A stretch of 52,744 nucleotides of DNA from Verrucomicrobiota bacterium (GCA_029557905.1 JAKQHR010000136.1:1-52744); one strand, 5' to 3'; positions 25,293 through 33,590 are shown, counted from the stretch's first letter. The notes: generated by a model from the sequence alone, not told the origin. Numbers and translations: made by a program.

Positions 25293-25925
25293 ATGGATCC
25301 AATCATACATGCGCTGGATGTGATCGGAACGGCGGTGTTTGCGGTCACCGGCGCGCTGGCGGCCGGAAGAAAACGAATGGACGTGTTTGGCGTGGTGGTG
25401 CTGGGCTGTGTCACGGCGCTGGGGGGCGGAACAATGCGGGACCTGATTCTCGGAATCCGGCCCGTTTTCTGGATCACGGAAACACCTTATCTTGCTGTCG
25501 CGGTCCTGGCGTCGGCGGGGACCTATCTGCTGGGCCGCCGATTCCGGTTTCCGGACGGCCTGCTTGTGCATCTGGATGCGGTTGGACTGGCTGTCTTCAC
25601 TGTTGTCGGGTTCCAGAGGGGCCTTCACACCACCCATAATCCCTTCATTGCCATTGTCATGGGCATGACCACGGGCGTGGCGGGGGGTATGATCCGGGAC
25701 ATTCTGTCGGCGGAAATGCCGCTGATCCTGCAGCGGGAAATCTATGCCTCCGCGAGCCTGTGCGGCGCGGCCCTGCTTGCGGCGCTGTCGCAGCTCAAGG
25801 TTCCGCCCCTGGCCGCTGTGCCTGCTTCGGCCGCTGTGACGCTGGCCATCCGGCTGGTTGCGGTGCGCTGGAAACTTTCGCTCCCGGTTTTCAGTCTCAG
25901 GGAATATCCCGGAGACGGGAAATGA
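25293..25925 (+). CDS. TRIC-family cation channel-like protein (YicG/UPF0126)
   Basis: The 210-residue product from the ATG at 25293 has the family length; an upstream ATG at 25218 would add 25 residues without homology. It consists of two repeats of three membrane segments plus one, with the hallmark GTAVFAVTGALAAGRKRMDVFGVVVLGCVTALGGGTMRDLILG in the first and FIAIVMGMTTGVAGGMIRDIL in the second. The conserved Gly-Gly-Gly and Arg-Asp pairs line the pore in prokaryotic TRIC channels, which pass K+ or Na+. It sits in the inner membrane and is monocistronic by its terminator. Confidence 0.88.
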   Translation: MDPIIHALDVIGTAVFAVTGALAAGRKRMDVFGVVVLGCVTALGGGTMRDLILGIRPVFWITETPYLAVAVLASAGTYLLGRRFRFPDGLLVHLDAVGLAVFTVVGFQRGLHTTHNPFIAIVMGMTTGVAGGMIRDILSAEMPLILQREIYASASLCGAALLAALSQLKVPPLAAVPASAAVTLAIRLVAVRWKLSLPVFSLREYPGDGK

Positions 25926-25927
25926 TG

Positions 25928-25957
25928 ACCGGGAGATCCCCCGAACCCCGGTTTTTA
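25928..25957 (+). terminator. Weak terminator after the TRIC-like gene
   Basis: ACCGGG (25928-25933) pairs with CCCGGT (25947-25952), followed by TTTT. The 13-base loop makes it weak. Confidence 0.4.
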
Positions 25958-25959
25958 TA

Positions 25960-25977
25960 TAGTACTGATTTAGTACT
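25960..25977. repeat. Paired AGTACT palindromes, copy 2
   Basis: TAGTACT at 25960-25966 and again at 25971-25977, 11 bp apart, about 90 bp upstream of ilvD and about 50 bp above its candidate promoter. Confidence 0.5.
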
Positions 25978-26013
25978 GTTTCATGGCAGCCGCCTGTCCG
26001 CGGAAATTTTCGT

Positions 26014-26042
26014 TTGGGTTCGGCGGAAATAAGGCGTACAAT
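26014..26042 (+). promoter_or_regulatory. Candidate promoter of ilvD
   Basis: TTGGGT (26014-26019) and TACAAT (26037-26042) are 17 bp apart; transcription would start near 26049, about 23 bp above the ATG. Confidence 0.5.
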
Positions 26043-26071
26043 ACGGCAGAATTTTTTGAAAGGACAGCATC

Positions 26072-27742
26072 ATGAGAAGCGACAAGGTTAAAACCGGATT
26101 TGAACGCGCCCCCCACCGCAGCCTGATGCGGGCCACCGGCCTCACCGCCGAGGACATGAAGAAGCCCTTCATCGCCGTCTGCAACTCCTACACGGATGTT
26201 GTTCCGGGCCATGTTCACATGGCGAAGGTCGGAAAGATCGTGAAGGACGCGATCCGCAAGGCCGGCGGAACGCCGATGGAGTTCAACACCATCGCCATCT
26301 GCGACGGCATTGCGATGGGGCACACGGGCATGAAGTATTCACTGCCCAGCCGCGAGCTGATCGCCGACTGCGTTGAATCCATGATCGAGGCCCACCAGTT
26401 TGACGCAATGGTCTGCCTGCCGAACTGCGACAAGATTGTGCCCGGCATGCTGATCGGCGCGGTGCGCTGCAACATTCCTACGATCTTTGCGAGCGGCGGC
26501 CCGATGCGCGCCGGCAAAATGCCCGACGGGCGCACGGTGGACCTGATCAGCGTGTTTGAAGCGGTTGGTCAGCTCAAGACCGGGAAAATCAGCGAGGACC
26601 AGCTCGAAGAAATGTCCTGCTATGCCTGTCCCGGCGCGGGCTCCTGCTCGGGCATGTTCACGGCCAACTCGATGAACTGCCTCTGTGAGGCCATCGGCAT
26701 GGCCCTGCCCGGCAACGGCACCATTCTGGCCGACGATCCCGACCGCGAGGCGCTCTGGCGCATGGCGGGCACCCGCGCGGTGGAACTGGCTTACGAGAAC
26801 AAGCTGCGTCCGCTCGACATCATCACTCAGGATGCGGTCGACAACGCGTTCATTCTGGACATGGCGATGGGCGGCAGCACCAACACCGTGCTGCACACGC
26901 TGGCCATTGCGCACACGGCGGGGCTCAAGTACGACCTTGAACGCATCAATCAGCTTTCGAAGAAGACGCCGAACATATGCAAGGTGTCGCCCTCGTCGCC
27001 CTATCATATCGAGGATGTGCAGAAGGCGGGCGGCATCAGCGCGATCCTGAAAGAGATCAGCAAAGTGCCCGGTCTGCTGAACCTGGACGCCATGACGGTG
27101 ACCGGCCATACGCTGGGGCAGAACATCTCCTCGGCCGAGAACCGCGATACCGCATGCATCCGCACCCCGGACAAGGCCTACAGCAAGGAGGGCGGACTTT
27201 CGATCCTGAGCGGGAATCTTGCGCCGGACGGAAGCGTGGTGAAAACCGCCGGCGTGGACCCCAAGATGCTGGTACACAAGGGCCCGGCGGTCATCTTTGA
27301 AAGCCAGGAGGACGCCTGCGAAGGCATCCTCGCCGGAAAGGTGAAACCGGGCGATGTGGTGGTGATCCGCTATGAAGGGCCGAAGGGCGGCCCCGGCATG
27401 CAGGAGATGCTGGCGCCGACCAGCTATATCATGGGGCAGGGGCTGGGCGACAAGGTCGCGCTGATCACGGACGGACGCTTCAGCGGCGGCACGCGCGGCG
27501 CCTGCATCGGGCACATCTCGCCCGAGGCGGCCGTGGGCGGGCCGATCGGCCTGCTGAAGGACGGCGACATCATTGATATAGACATTCCGAACCGGAAACT
27601 GGCCGTGCAGGTCAGCGACAGCGAAATGGCCGAGCGCAAAAAATCGTGGAAGGCGCCGGAGCCGCGTTTCAAGAAGGGCTGGCTCGCGCGCTACACCCGG
27701 ATGGCGACCAGCGCCAACACCGGAGCCTCGCTTCAGGAATAG
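26072..27742 (+). CDS. ilvD: Dihydroxy-acid dehydratase
   Basis: The 556-residue enzyme dehydrates dihydroxy-isovalerate and dihydroxy-methylvalerate, the third step in valine and isoleucine synthesis. The iron-sulfur ligands are seen in [11 protein letters not shown] near 52, [12 protein letters not shown] near 119-128 and [23 protein letters not shown] near 190-210. Further blocks are [18 protein letters not shown] and [37 protein letters not shown]. The length is normal. The ribosome binding site AAAGGA is clear. The NCS2 permease gene starts five bases after its stop. Confidence 0.96.
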   Translation: MRSDKVKTGFERAPHRSLMRATGLTAEDMKKPFIAVCNSYTDVVPGHVHMAKVGKIVKDAIRKAGGTPMEFNTIAICDGIAMGHTGMKYSLPSRELIADCVESMIEAHQFDAMVCLPNCDKIVPGMLIGAVRCNIPTIFASGGPMRAGKMPDGRTVDLISVFEAVGQLKTGKISEDQLEEMSCYACPGAGSCSGMFTANSMNCLCEAIGMALPGNGTILADDPDREALWRMAGTRAVELAYENKLRPLDIITQDAVDNAFILDMAMGGSTNTVLHTLAIAHTAGLKYDLERINQLSKKTPNICKVSPSSPYHIEDVQKAGGISAILKEISKVPGLLNLDAMTVTGHTLGQNISSAENRDTACIRTPDKAYSKEGGLSILSGNLAPDGSVVKTAGVDPKMLVHKGPAVIFESQEDACEGILAGKVKPGDVVVIRYEGPKGGPGMQEMLAPTSYIMGQGLGDKVALITDGRFSGGTRGACIGHISPEAAVGGPIGLLKDGDIIDIDIPNRKLAVQVSDSEMAERKKSWKAPEPRFKKGWLARYTRMATSANTGASLQE

Positions 27743-27747
27743 CGGGC

Positions 27748-29118
27748 ATGAGACTGGTTCACGGCCTGGAGAGCAAGCTGAGCCCGGGCGCTGCTGTTCT
27801 TTATGGCCTGCAGCATGTGCTGGCGATGTTTGTCGGCATCATCACGCCGCCGCTGATCATATCCGGCGCCCTGGGCCTTGATGTCGCCACCACGGCTTTT
27901 CTGGTCAGCATGGCGCTGTTCGCGTCCGGGCTCACGACCTTCATCCAGGTGAAGCGGCTGGGCCCGTTCGGTTCCGGCATGCTCAGTGTGCAGGGCACCA
28001 GTTTCACGTTTGTGTCACCCGCCATTCAGGCGGGCATGGCGGGCGGCCTGCCGCTGATTATCGGGCTGACGATCATCTGCTCCCCGATTGAGATGCTCCT
28101 CAGCCGCATGATCCATGTGGTGCGCAAGCTTTTCCCGCCGATTGTCACCGGTTCGGTGGTGACTTTGATCGGCATCAGCCTGATCAAGGTGGGCATGACC
28201 GACATGGCCGGCGGATTCGGCGCAACGGATTTCGGCAGCCTGCCGAATCTGGGCATGGGTTTCTTTGTGCTGCTCGTGATTGTTCTGCTGAACCGCTTCG
28301 GGCGCGGCTATATCGGAACCGTCTCCATTGCCCTCGGCCTGATTGCGGGATATTTGCTTTCCGCGCTGCTGGGGCGGGTGAATTTCACGCCGGTCGCCGA
28401 GGCCGGCTGGCTGACGCTTCCCCGGCCGTTCAAATTCGGCATCGCATTCAATCCTGTCTATCTGATGCCGTGGGTCATCGGCTATGTCATCACCACCATT
28501 GAATCCATCGGCGACCTGACCGCCACCTCGCAGGTTTCGGGCGAACCCATCACCGGACCAGTGTTCATTCGGAGGCTCGAGGGCGGGATCCTTTCAGACG
28601 GCGCCGGGAGCATGATAGCGGGCATTTTCAATTCGATGCCGAACACGACCTTCTCACAGAACAACGGCGTGATTGGCCTGACCGGTGTGGCTTCGCGGCG
28701 GGTGGGCCTAGCGGTGGCGGGGCTGCTCACGCTGCTGGGGCTTTTCCCGAAGCTTGCCGCCCTGATCAGCGTCATGCCTTCACCGGTGCTGGGCGGAGCC
28801 ACCGTGGTCATGTTTTCAATGGTGGCGGTGGCGGGCCTGCGGATCATACAGCACGAGGGATTCAATCCGCGAAGCGAATTCATACTCGCCATTACGCTTG
28901 CGCTCGGACTGGGTGTTGAGATGGTGCCGGATGCCGTGGCCGCCATCGGGAAAATACAGACCGATCATTCCTTCCTTAACGCTATGCTTCCGGGTCTGCA
29001 GGCTCTCATGCAGTCCGGTCTGGCCGTCGCCGCGGTCACTTCCACGCTGCTGAATCTGATTCTGCCGTCCGAGCCCTCCGGAAGCTCCCCAACGGATCCG
29101 CAAGCGGGAAATGACTGA
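27748..29118 (+). CDS. NCS2-family nucleobase (xanthine/uracil) permease
   Basis: The ATG at 27748 gives 456 residues; the longer frame overlapping ilvD is rejected. The protein has about 14 membrane segments and the NCS2/NAT signature QNNGVIGLTGVASR at about 306-319, with the substrate-site Glu region WVIGYVITTIESIGDL upstream. It imports uracil, xanthine or a related base by cation symport across the inner membrane. It probably shares the ilvD transcript. The exact base cannot be read from the motif alone; the pattern is nearer to the xanthine/urate branch than to UraA. Confidence 0.85.
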   Translation: MRLVHGLESKLSPGAAVLYGLQHVLAMFVGIITPPLIISGALGLDVATTAFLVSMALFASGLTTFIQVKRLGPFGSGMLSVQGTSFTFVSPAIQAGMAGGLPLIIGLTIICSPIEMLLSRMIHVVRKLFPPIVTGSVVTLIGISLIKVGMTDMAGGFGATDFGSLPNLGMGFFVLLVIVLLNRFGRGYIGTVSIALGLIAGYLLSALLGRVNFTPVAEAGWLTLPRPFKFGIAFNPVYLMPWVIGYVITTIESIGDLTATSQVSGEPITGPVFIRRLEGGILSDGAGSMIAGIFNSMPNTTFSQNNGVIGLTGVASRRVGLAVAGLLTLLGLFPKLAALISVMPSPVLGGATVVMFSMVAVAGLRIIQHEGFNPRSEFILAITLALGLGVEMVPDAVAAIGKIQTDHSFLNAMLPGLQALMQSGLAVAAVTSTLLNLILPSEPSGSSPTDPQAGND

Positions 29119-29215
29119 AAAATCAGCTGTTTTTGCAAAAAAATGCCCCAAAAACGCAAAAAACAGCCCCAAAACGGTCAAAAATGGTCAAAAATGGCCC
29201 GAAAAGCACCAAAAA
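29118..29215. repeat. Phased A-tract array 3
   Basis: A-tracts start at 29118, 29137, 29150, 29158, 29171, 29180, 29190, 29202 and 29211, about 10.3 bp per helical turn overall (one two-turn gap). It follows the permease stop and is directly followed by an AGTACT pair, as in array 1. Confidence 0.7.
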
Positions 29216-29221
29216 TGAATA

Positions 29222-29239
29222 TAGGACCAATTTAGTACT
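29222..29239. repeat. Paired AGTACT palindromes, copy 3 (left half degenerate)
   Basis: TAGGACC at 29222-29228 and TAGTACT at 29233-29239 keep the 11-bp spacing of the other two copies. Confidence 0.45.
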
Positions 29240-29300
29240 ATTTAACTTAAATCGTAAAATCTTGCCCATGGCGGCTACTGATGGAAGAGCGTCAAAGTGG

Positions 29301-29416
29301 AAGACCCCCGCGACCTTGTGTCGCGGGTGAAAGAGGCCGGTTTCTGCGGCGGCGATTGTGATTCTCTCACGGCACGGGTTTTGACCTTCTGCTCCGGCGG
29401 GACAAGCCCGCCGGGG
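29301..29416. repeat. Two-hairpin interspersed repeat, copy 1 (A and B)
   Basis: Hairpin A has the stem CCCGCGAC/GTCGCGGG (29307-29314 with 29320-29327, loop CTTGT). Hairpin B has CCGGCGGG/CCCGCCGG (29394-29401 with 29407-29414, loop ACAAG). The same A-B pair recurs at 42189-42280, and A and B occur apart at 32470 and 33563. The remaining DNA to 29515 holds no gene I can support. Confidence 0.75.
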
Positions 29417-29515
29417 GCGAGGTTCCTGCGCCGTCCGCCGGCAAGGGCGGAAAAGACGGACCCCGCCTCCCGCTCAAGCCGGATGTCCCGACAGGAGAGG
29501 GCGGGTCACGGCCGT

Positions 29516-30124
29516 TTACTCCGCCGCTGCGGAGCGAAACGGAATGACCGGGGCTTCGTATGCTTTTTCCCTCAGGAACGACGAGAAGGTTACGAAGAAC
29601 AGTCCGGTCTGGAGCAGGCAGCGCAGGCCGGTGGCCTCCGTGTCGCTCAGCGTGATGCCCAGTTTGCGGGGCGTTTCCGAACCGTTCTTTTTCGAAATCG
29701 ACAGGTGATAAATGCGCTGCTCGCGGCTGGCCTGAAACGATATCAGCGTGTTGCCGTTTCCGGCGGCATGATACAGCCCGTTTCGGCTTCCGCCCGCATT
29801 GTCACTGCGGCCTTCCAGCACCGTCAGGATTTCCGCCACATCCAGGAATCCGAGTTTTACGGTTATTTTCGCGGCCCAGTCGAATGTGGCCGGCACACCC
29901 GCTCCAGCCTTGAGATTGGCGGCGGTTTTCTGGCCCGCCAGCTCCATGAAGAAGCAGTTGTAGCGGTCACGATCGTCGCGGTTGATGCGCGGCTCGAGGC
30001 GCATGGCACTGCCTGTGCCCTTGCCGTTCGGATGGTAAAAGGCGATGGCCCGCCCCTTGTAATCGGTTATTGTCTCGCTCGCCGCCGTTTCATCGCGATG
30101 ATTGCTGCTTTGGTTCCCGTTCAT
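29516..30124 (-). CDS. Hypothetical protein, possibly a Whirly/PUR-like single-stranded DNA binder
   Basis: The 202-residue product has a good AAGGA ribosome binding site and lies 87 bp downstream of ssb on the same strand. It has no signal peptide. The layout recalls two ssDNA-binding repeats: a beta-rich N-terminal part (GRAIAFYHPNGKGTG), then FDWAAKITVKLGFLDVAEILTVLEG, a second beta part (YLSISKKNGSE) and a helix LSDTEATGLRCLLQTGLFFV. The FDW-K-LGFLDVAEIL and LSDTEATGL segments resemble the strand-helix ends of Whirly proteins. This match is by eye only. If right, it partners SSB in replication, repair or transcription. Confidence 0.55.
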   Translation of the reverse strand: MNGNQSSNHRDETAASETITDYKGRAIAFYHPNGKGTGSAMRLEPRINRDDRDRYNCFFMELAGQKTAANLKAGAGVPATFDWAAKITVKLGFLDVAEILTVLEGRSDNAGGSRNGLYHAAGNGNTLISFQASREQRIYHLSISKKNGSETPRKLGITLSDTEATGLRCLLQTGLFFVTFSSFLREKAYEAPVIPFRSAAAE

Positions 30125-30135
30125 GTTCTTATCCT

Positions 30136-30183
30136 TTCATATGTGCGTTCATGAGTGTTTAATCGCGGTTCCATACTTGGTTA
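30136..30183. repeat. Short interspersed repeat, copy 1
   Basis: A stretch of about 48 bp (TTCATATGTGCGTTCATG and on to CTTGGTTA) matches one at 33503-33550 at roughly two thirds of positions. Confidence 0.35.
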
Positions 30184-30211
30184 TGGCCTTGTCCCGCTGG
30201 CCTCCTGCCCG

Positions 30212-30610
30212 TCAGAACGGCAGATTATCTTCCGCGTCCCCGATTTCCGGAGCAGTCGCATCGCCGGTCCTGTTTGTCGCGGGGCGACCGATGAACTGCA
30301 CCCGGCTGGCCCGGACGCGCAGCCTGGAGCGGGACTCACCCTTGTTGTTCTTCCACTGGTCAAGCTGCAGGCGGCCCTCCACCAGCACGGGCGATCCCTT
30401 GCGCAGATATTGAGAACAGGTTTCCGCCTGCCGCCCCCAAACCACCACGTCGGTGAAGCAGGTGCGCTTGACCAGCTGCCCGTCCTTGTCCTTGTAGTCG
30501 TCCGACACCGCGACTCCCAGGTCGCCCACCACCGCTCCGGACGGTGTTTTACGCGTTTCCACATCCCGCGTCAGATTGCCCGCCAGTATCACGCTGTTCA
30601 ATGAACTCAT
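30212..30610 (-). CDS. ssb: Single-stranded DNA-binding protein
   Basis: The 132-residue protein is a typical SSB: the OB fold opens with SLNSVILAGNLTRDVETRKTPSG, continues with FTDVVVWGRQAETCSQYLRKGSPVLVEGRLQLDQW and ends with a short acidic tail DAEDNLPF, the partner-binding tip (compare DDDIPF). Tetramers coat single-stranded DNA and recruit repair and replication proteins. The tail is short, so the linker is about 20 residues. Whether this is the main SSB or a second copy cannot be judged from one window. It is divergent from the sigma-like gene, and shares 327 bp of structured intergenic DNA with it. Confidence 0.93.
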   Translation of the reverse strand: MSSLNSVILAGNLTRDVETRKTPSGAVVGDLGVAVSDDYKDKDGQLVKRTCFTDVVVWGRQAETCSQYLRKGSPVLVEGRLQLDQWKNNKGESRSRLRVRASRVQFIGRPATNRTGDATAPEIGDAEDNLPF

Positions 30611-30752
30611 GTTTTTCCCTTTCGTGTTTGTTTCAACCTTATGTGATTGAGCACCTGCTCAACTCCATGGTTCCAAAGCCATAAAGAAACGGGCGGAATG
30701 GTTTTGCGGAAAAAGTTGAAAATTGTTTTACCTCGACAAAAAGGCGGTTCTG

Positions 30753-30824
30753 ACGGAGCAAAACCCTCCATTTTTGGAAAACCGGCGGTTTCCTCCCTTT
30801 GGAGGGTTGCGCTCCGTCGCAACC
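30753..30824. promoter_or_regulatory. Structured element with two alternative hairpins between ssb and the sigma-like gene
   Basis: A long stem pairs ACGGAGC (30753-30759) with GCTCCGT (30811-30817) and AACCCTCCA (30762-30770) with TGGAGGGTT (30800-30808), enclosing a smaller hairpin (30776-30793). A second 7-bp hairpin, GGTTGCG (30805-30811) with CGCAACC (30818-30824), uses part of the same strand, so the two exclude each other. This suggests an RNA switch or attenuator in one of the two leaders. I see no T-run terminator next to it. The rest of 30611-30937 is AT-rich and probably holds both promoters. Confidence 0.5.
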
Positions 30825-30937
30825 GGTACTTAATCAGCGAAATCGAGGATCTTTCATGACACCATGCCGGTCGCGATTTGACTGGCCAATCATCCCCTTC
30901 TGCGGTAAGGGAGTGAATCAGTGGAGCCAGGCAGAGC

Positions 30938-31762
30938 ATGGACGAGAAGAACGTTCTGGACAACGAAAGCCGCCGGACGCGCGAGGCAAGCTGGCGCGCA
31001 TGGAAGAAAATGTGCGCGGCCGGCCTGTGCGATGCGGAATCCGAGGCGGACTTGCGGAAATTTGGGGCGGCCCGCTGTTTTCTTTATATGCGCCGCTATG
31101 GCTCGCAGGCCGGGGGCGCGGAACACCAGAATGCGGAACACGGCTGGCATTTGCTGGAAACCCATGCGGCAGCCGCGACAGACCGTCGGGGCAAACGCTA
31201 CAAGGACTGGCTCTTCACGCGTGCGGATATGTCTTCAGACTGGCACTCGGCGGTGGAATCCGGCGCCAGCCTGCTGATGCGCGACGCCGTGCGCGAAAAT
31301 CTGCGGCGTGAATGCTCGCCCGCGTGGATGACCTCCATCCAGCAGCCCCTTCCCGGCGGGGACTCCAGTCCGCTTACCCTTGAGGATCTTCTTCCGGACA
31401 GCGCAAATCCATCAGATGAAGCGGCTGAACGCGAATGGAACGAACTGGCCCGGGCACTTGCGGTCGAGACGCTTCCGCACTTGACGGAATGCGAACGCAT
31501 GGTCATCTGGGCGCGGGGAGAGGGGCTGACGCTGAACGATCCGGGCCTGTCCGCCCGCACTGGCGCAAGCGCAAGCATTCTCTATAAAACCCACCGCGCG
31601 GCCGTGGAAAACATCTGCAGTGAATTGAAGAACCGTTATCACGACACATCAGCGGCCTGTCTGGTCCATCTTGCCTGGCTTATCCTGCAGGAACTTCACC
31701 GGTTAATTTCAAAAGAAAAATCTTCGCAAAAAACCGATTCCGGTTTCTTTAAGGAATCATGA
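30938..31762 (+). CDS. Divergent sigma-70-like factor
   Basis: The 274-residue protein resembles ECF-like sigma factors in layout. A region-2-like part (residues about 80-130) has KDWLFTRADMSSDWHSAV and DAVRENLRRE. A linker reading SIQQPLPGGDSSPLTLEDLLPD is like that joining sigma regions 2 and 4. The region-4-like helix-turn-helix is ALAVETLPHLTECERMVIWARGEGLTLNDPGLSARTGASASILYKTHRAAVENICSELK at about 180-238. The C-terminal 40 residues are hydrophobic. It overlaps the next gene by four bases. Other HTH regulators remain possible. It is divergent from ssb. Confidence 0.6.
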   Translation: MDEKNVLDNESRRTREASWRAWKKMCAAGLCDAESEADLRKFGAARCFLYMRRYGSQAGGAEHQNAEHGWHLLETHAAAATDRRGKRYKDWLFTRADMSSDWHSAVESGASLLMRDAVRENLRRECSPAWMTSIQQPLPGGDSSPLTLEDLLPDSANPSDEAAEREWNELARALAVETLPHLTECERMVIWARGEGLTLNDPGLSARTGASASILYKTHRAAVENICSELKNRYHDTSAACLVHLAWLILQELHRLISKEKSSQKTDSGFFKES

Positions 31763-32466
31763 ACTGGCCGTCACATAATATTGTGCCCCGTCCCGCCCGT
31801 CAGCGGCGGCAGCTGGCCGAATGGCTGGCAGAGCGGGCCATTGACCAGAAGTTGCGGGATTTGGACGAGGTGCCTGCTGATCAGGCGTGCGGACCGCCTG
31901 TGCGATACATTCAAGCGTCGGAAATCCGTTCCGGCGACATTCATATTCTGAAACCGGTGCCGTCAGCAAAATCCTTCGGGCCCGTGTATGTGCTGCTGCT
32001 CTTGCTTGAAGAGAACAGTCGCATGCTGGCAGTTCCCTTCAGCCGCTATGCGTCGCCGGCGGTTCCGGGGGAATGTCTCACAGGGCTCCGTGCCGTGCCG
32101 CTCCGAACGCTGTGCTGCTGGAATGCGAGGCCCGTGCGCGAGGCGCAACTGCTGCCGGGATATGTGAAACGGTTGGCGGGCGGGAAGCTGGAGGAGCTGC
32201 GGAGGAAATGCGGGCATGTGTTGTACAACCAGCCCGTTGATGTCCGTTTGACCCGGGGTTTTGGGCCGCCTGTTGCGCATCCGGCCGATCCCCGGTATGC
32301 GTATCTCGACGAAGAGCGCCTGCGGCTGGATCTGCATTTAAACATAAATGAATCTGACGAAAGGAGGATCATCGAATACAGAGAGCAGAACGCCGGGCAG
32401 AAGACATGGCTGATGGCGGCCGAGGGCCGCGCTCGTTACGGAGAAAAACCGCGGGATGAAATATGA
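31759..32466 (+). CDS. Hypothetical protein translationally coupled to the sigma-like factor
   Basis: The 235-residue product starts in an ATGA overlap with the sigma-like gene and has its own AAGGA. It has no signal peptide or clear membrane segment. The N-terminal part is basic (RPARQRRQLAEWLAERAIDQK). The middle resembles a small beta barrel (EIRSGDIHILKPV, YVLLLLLEENSRMLAVPFSRYASPAVPGEC). A basic, Arg-rich region and the C-terminal EERRIIEYREQ helix follow. I do not recognise the family. Coupling to a sigma-like gene would fit an anti-sigma or a co-factor, but this is inferred from position. The middle (SGDIHIL...) also recalls toxin PemK-like barrels, with low weight. Confidence 0.6.
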   Translation: MNWPSHNIVPRPARQRRQLAEWLAERAIDQKLRDLDEVPADQACGPPVRYIQASEIRSGDIHILKPVPSAKSFGPVYVLLLLLEENSRMLAVPFSRYASPAVPGECLTGLRAVPLRTLCCWNARPVREAQLLPGYVKRLAGGKLEELRRKCGHVLYNQPVDVRLTRGFGPPVAHPADPRYAYLDEERLRLDLHLNINESDERRIIEYREQNAGQKTWLMAAEGRARYGEKPRDEI

Positions 32467-32492
32467 GGACCCCGCGAGCTAGTGTCGCGGGT
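32465..32492. repeat. Interspersed repeat, hairpin A alone
   Basis: CCCGCGA (32471-32477) pairs with TCGCGGG (32485-32491), and the flank GTGAATGAGGTCGG matches the other A copies. The matching hairpin B is found about 1.1 kb on, at 33563, past the SIMPL gene. Confidence 0.6.
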
Positions 32493-32708
32493 GAATGAGG
32501 TCGGATTTCGCGGGGGCGCGGCGCGGGGCATCTGTTGCCCGAAATAACGCACATGGAAAGCTAAGCGCCTGCAGGTTGACAATGACAGGCTGTCAGATGC
32601 CGTAACAGAAAAACCGGCGTTTGATTCTAAACTTGTGATTTTGATGTGCATTCCGGTTTCAACAAACATAGTATGGCGACTTAAAGGACAGCGGAAAAGG
32701 AGACAGAT

Positions 32709-33476
32709 ATGACAGCAATCGGCAGATGCGCACTGGCGGCGGCCGTTGGTCTTTGCATGATCACCGGCACGCTTGCGGACGACAACACGGTCACGGTCAC
32801 GGGCAAGGCGGAAATCAAGAAGAAGCCGGACGTCGCTTACGTCACCCTGTATGTGAAAGGCGAGGGGATCCTGATGGTGGATGCGGCGAAGAAGGCCGAC
32901 CAGAAAGTGGAAGAAATCAAGATGGCCCTGCAGGAGCAGATCAAGGGAATTTTGGCCGTTGAAGTTTCCGATGTTGCAGTGGGCGAGGCCCAGCGCGAAT
33001 ACTGGGGACCCGATCGGAAAGAGGAATCTCCCCGCCCTGAAATTACCCGCCGTCTTCGTATTACCATTTCGCCTGATCCGGTGCATGTGTATGAGCTGGT
33101 GGATGTCGCCATCCGGGCCGGCGCCCTGATGCAGATTCCTTCGACCGTCCACTATTCCGGGGACGTGCGCAGTGTGGTCGTTTATGGCCTGCTTGATTCT
33201 TCCGGTGTCGAAGCCGAGGCCCGCGACGCGGCCATGGCAGACGCCAGAAAAGAGGCGCAGAGTCTGGCGGCTCTGGCCGGGAAGTCGCTGGGGGATGTGG
33301 TCAAGGTCGGCTGCGGCGGAACGTTTCCATCCGGGTTTCCTGTCCACGTCATGGGGCGTCAAGCCGATTATCCGACAGCCTATGTGGGCCAGAATCCCTC
33401 CGAAATCGCGGTGAATTATTCGCTTTCCGTTTCGTTTGATATGAGAAAGGGAAAAGGCGATACAGTCCGTGAATAG
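32709..33476 (+). CDS. SIMPL-domain (DUF541) exported protein
   Basis: The 255-residue protein has an AAGGAG ribosome binding site and a signal peptide (MTAIGRCALAAAVGLCMITGTLA). The mature chain starts NTVTVTGKAEIKKKPDVAYVTLYVKGEG, the opening of the SIMPL/DUF541 domain, and has RRLRITISPDPVHVYELVDVAIRAGA and VEAEARDAAMADARKEAQSLAALAGKSLGDVV, both typical. The family is periplasmic or outer-membrane associated and forms oligomers; roles in stress tolerance are reported. The gene is flanked by hairpins A and B of the interspersed repeat, so it may lie within a split copy. Confidence 0.88.
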   Translation: MTAIGRCALAAAVGLCMITGTLADDNTVTVTGKAEIKKKPDVAYVTLYVKGEGILMVDAAKKADQKVEEIKMALQEQIKGILAVEVSDVAVGEAQREYWGPDRKEESPRPEITRRLRITISPDPVHVYELVDVAIRAGALMQIPSTVHYSGDVRSVVVYGLLDSSGVEAEARDAAMADARKEAQSLAALAGKSLGDVVKVGCGGTFPSGFPVHVMGRQADYPTAYVGQNPSEIAVNYSLSVSFDMRKGKGDTVRE

Positions 33477-33502
33477 CGAAAGACGGGCTAATGCTTTTCC
33501 CG

Positions 33503-33590
33503 TTCACATGTGTGTTTATTCGCGCTGATTTGCGGTTCTATATTGGGTTGACCTGACCTTCCGCTCCGGCGGGACAAGCCTGCCGGGGGC
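33503..33590. repeat. Short repeat copy 2 and hairpin B alone
   Basis: 33503-33550 matches the repeat at 30136. Hairpin B follows: CCGGCGGG (33566-33573) pairs with CCTGCCGG (33579-33586) across ACAAG, with one wobble pair. Confidence 0.5.

Noticed and set aside
27646-27748. An extended N-terminus of the NCS2 permease
   Set aside because: The extra residues overlap ilvD, are not hydrophobic and do not resemble family members; the ATG at 27748 fits better.
29297-30154. A 285-codon plus-strand frame
   Set aside because: It is antisense to the better supported Whirly-like gene, begins inside the hairpin repeat and has no ribosome binding site or family-like sequence.
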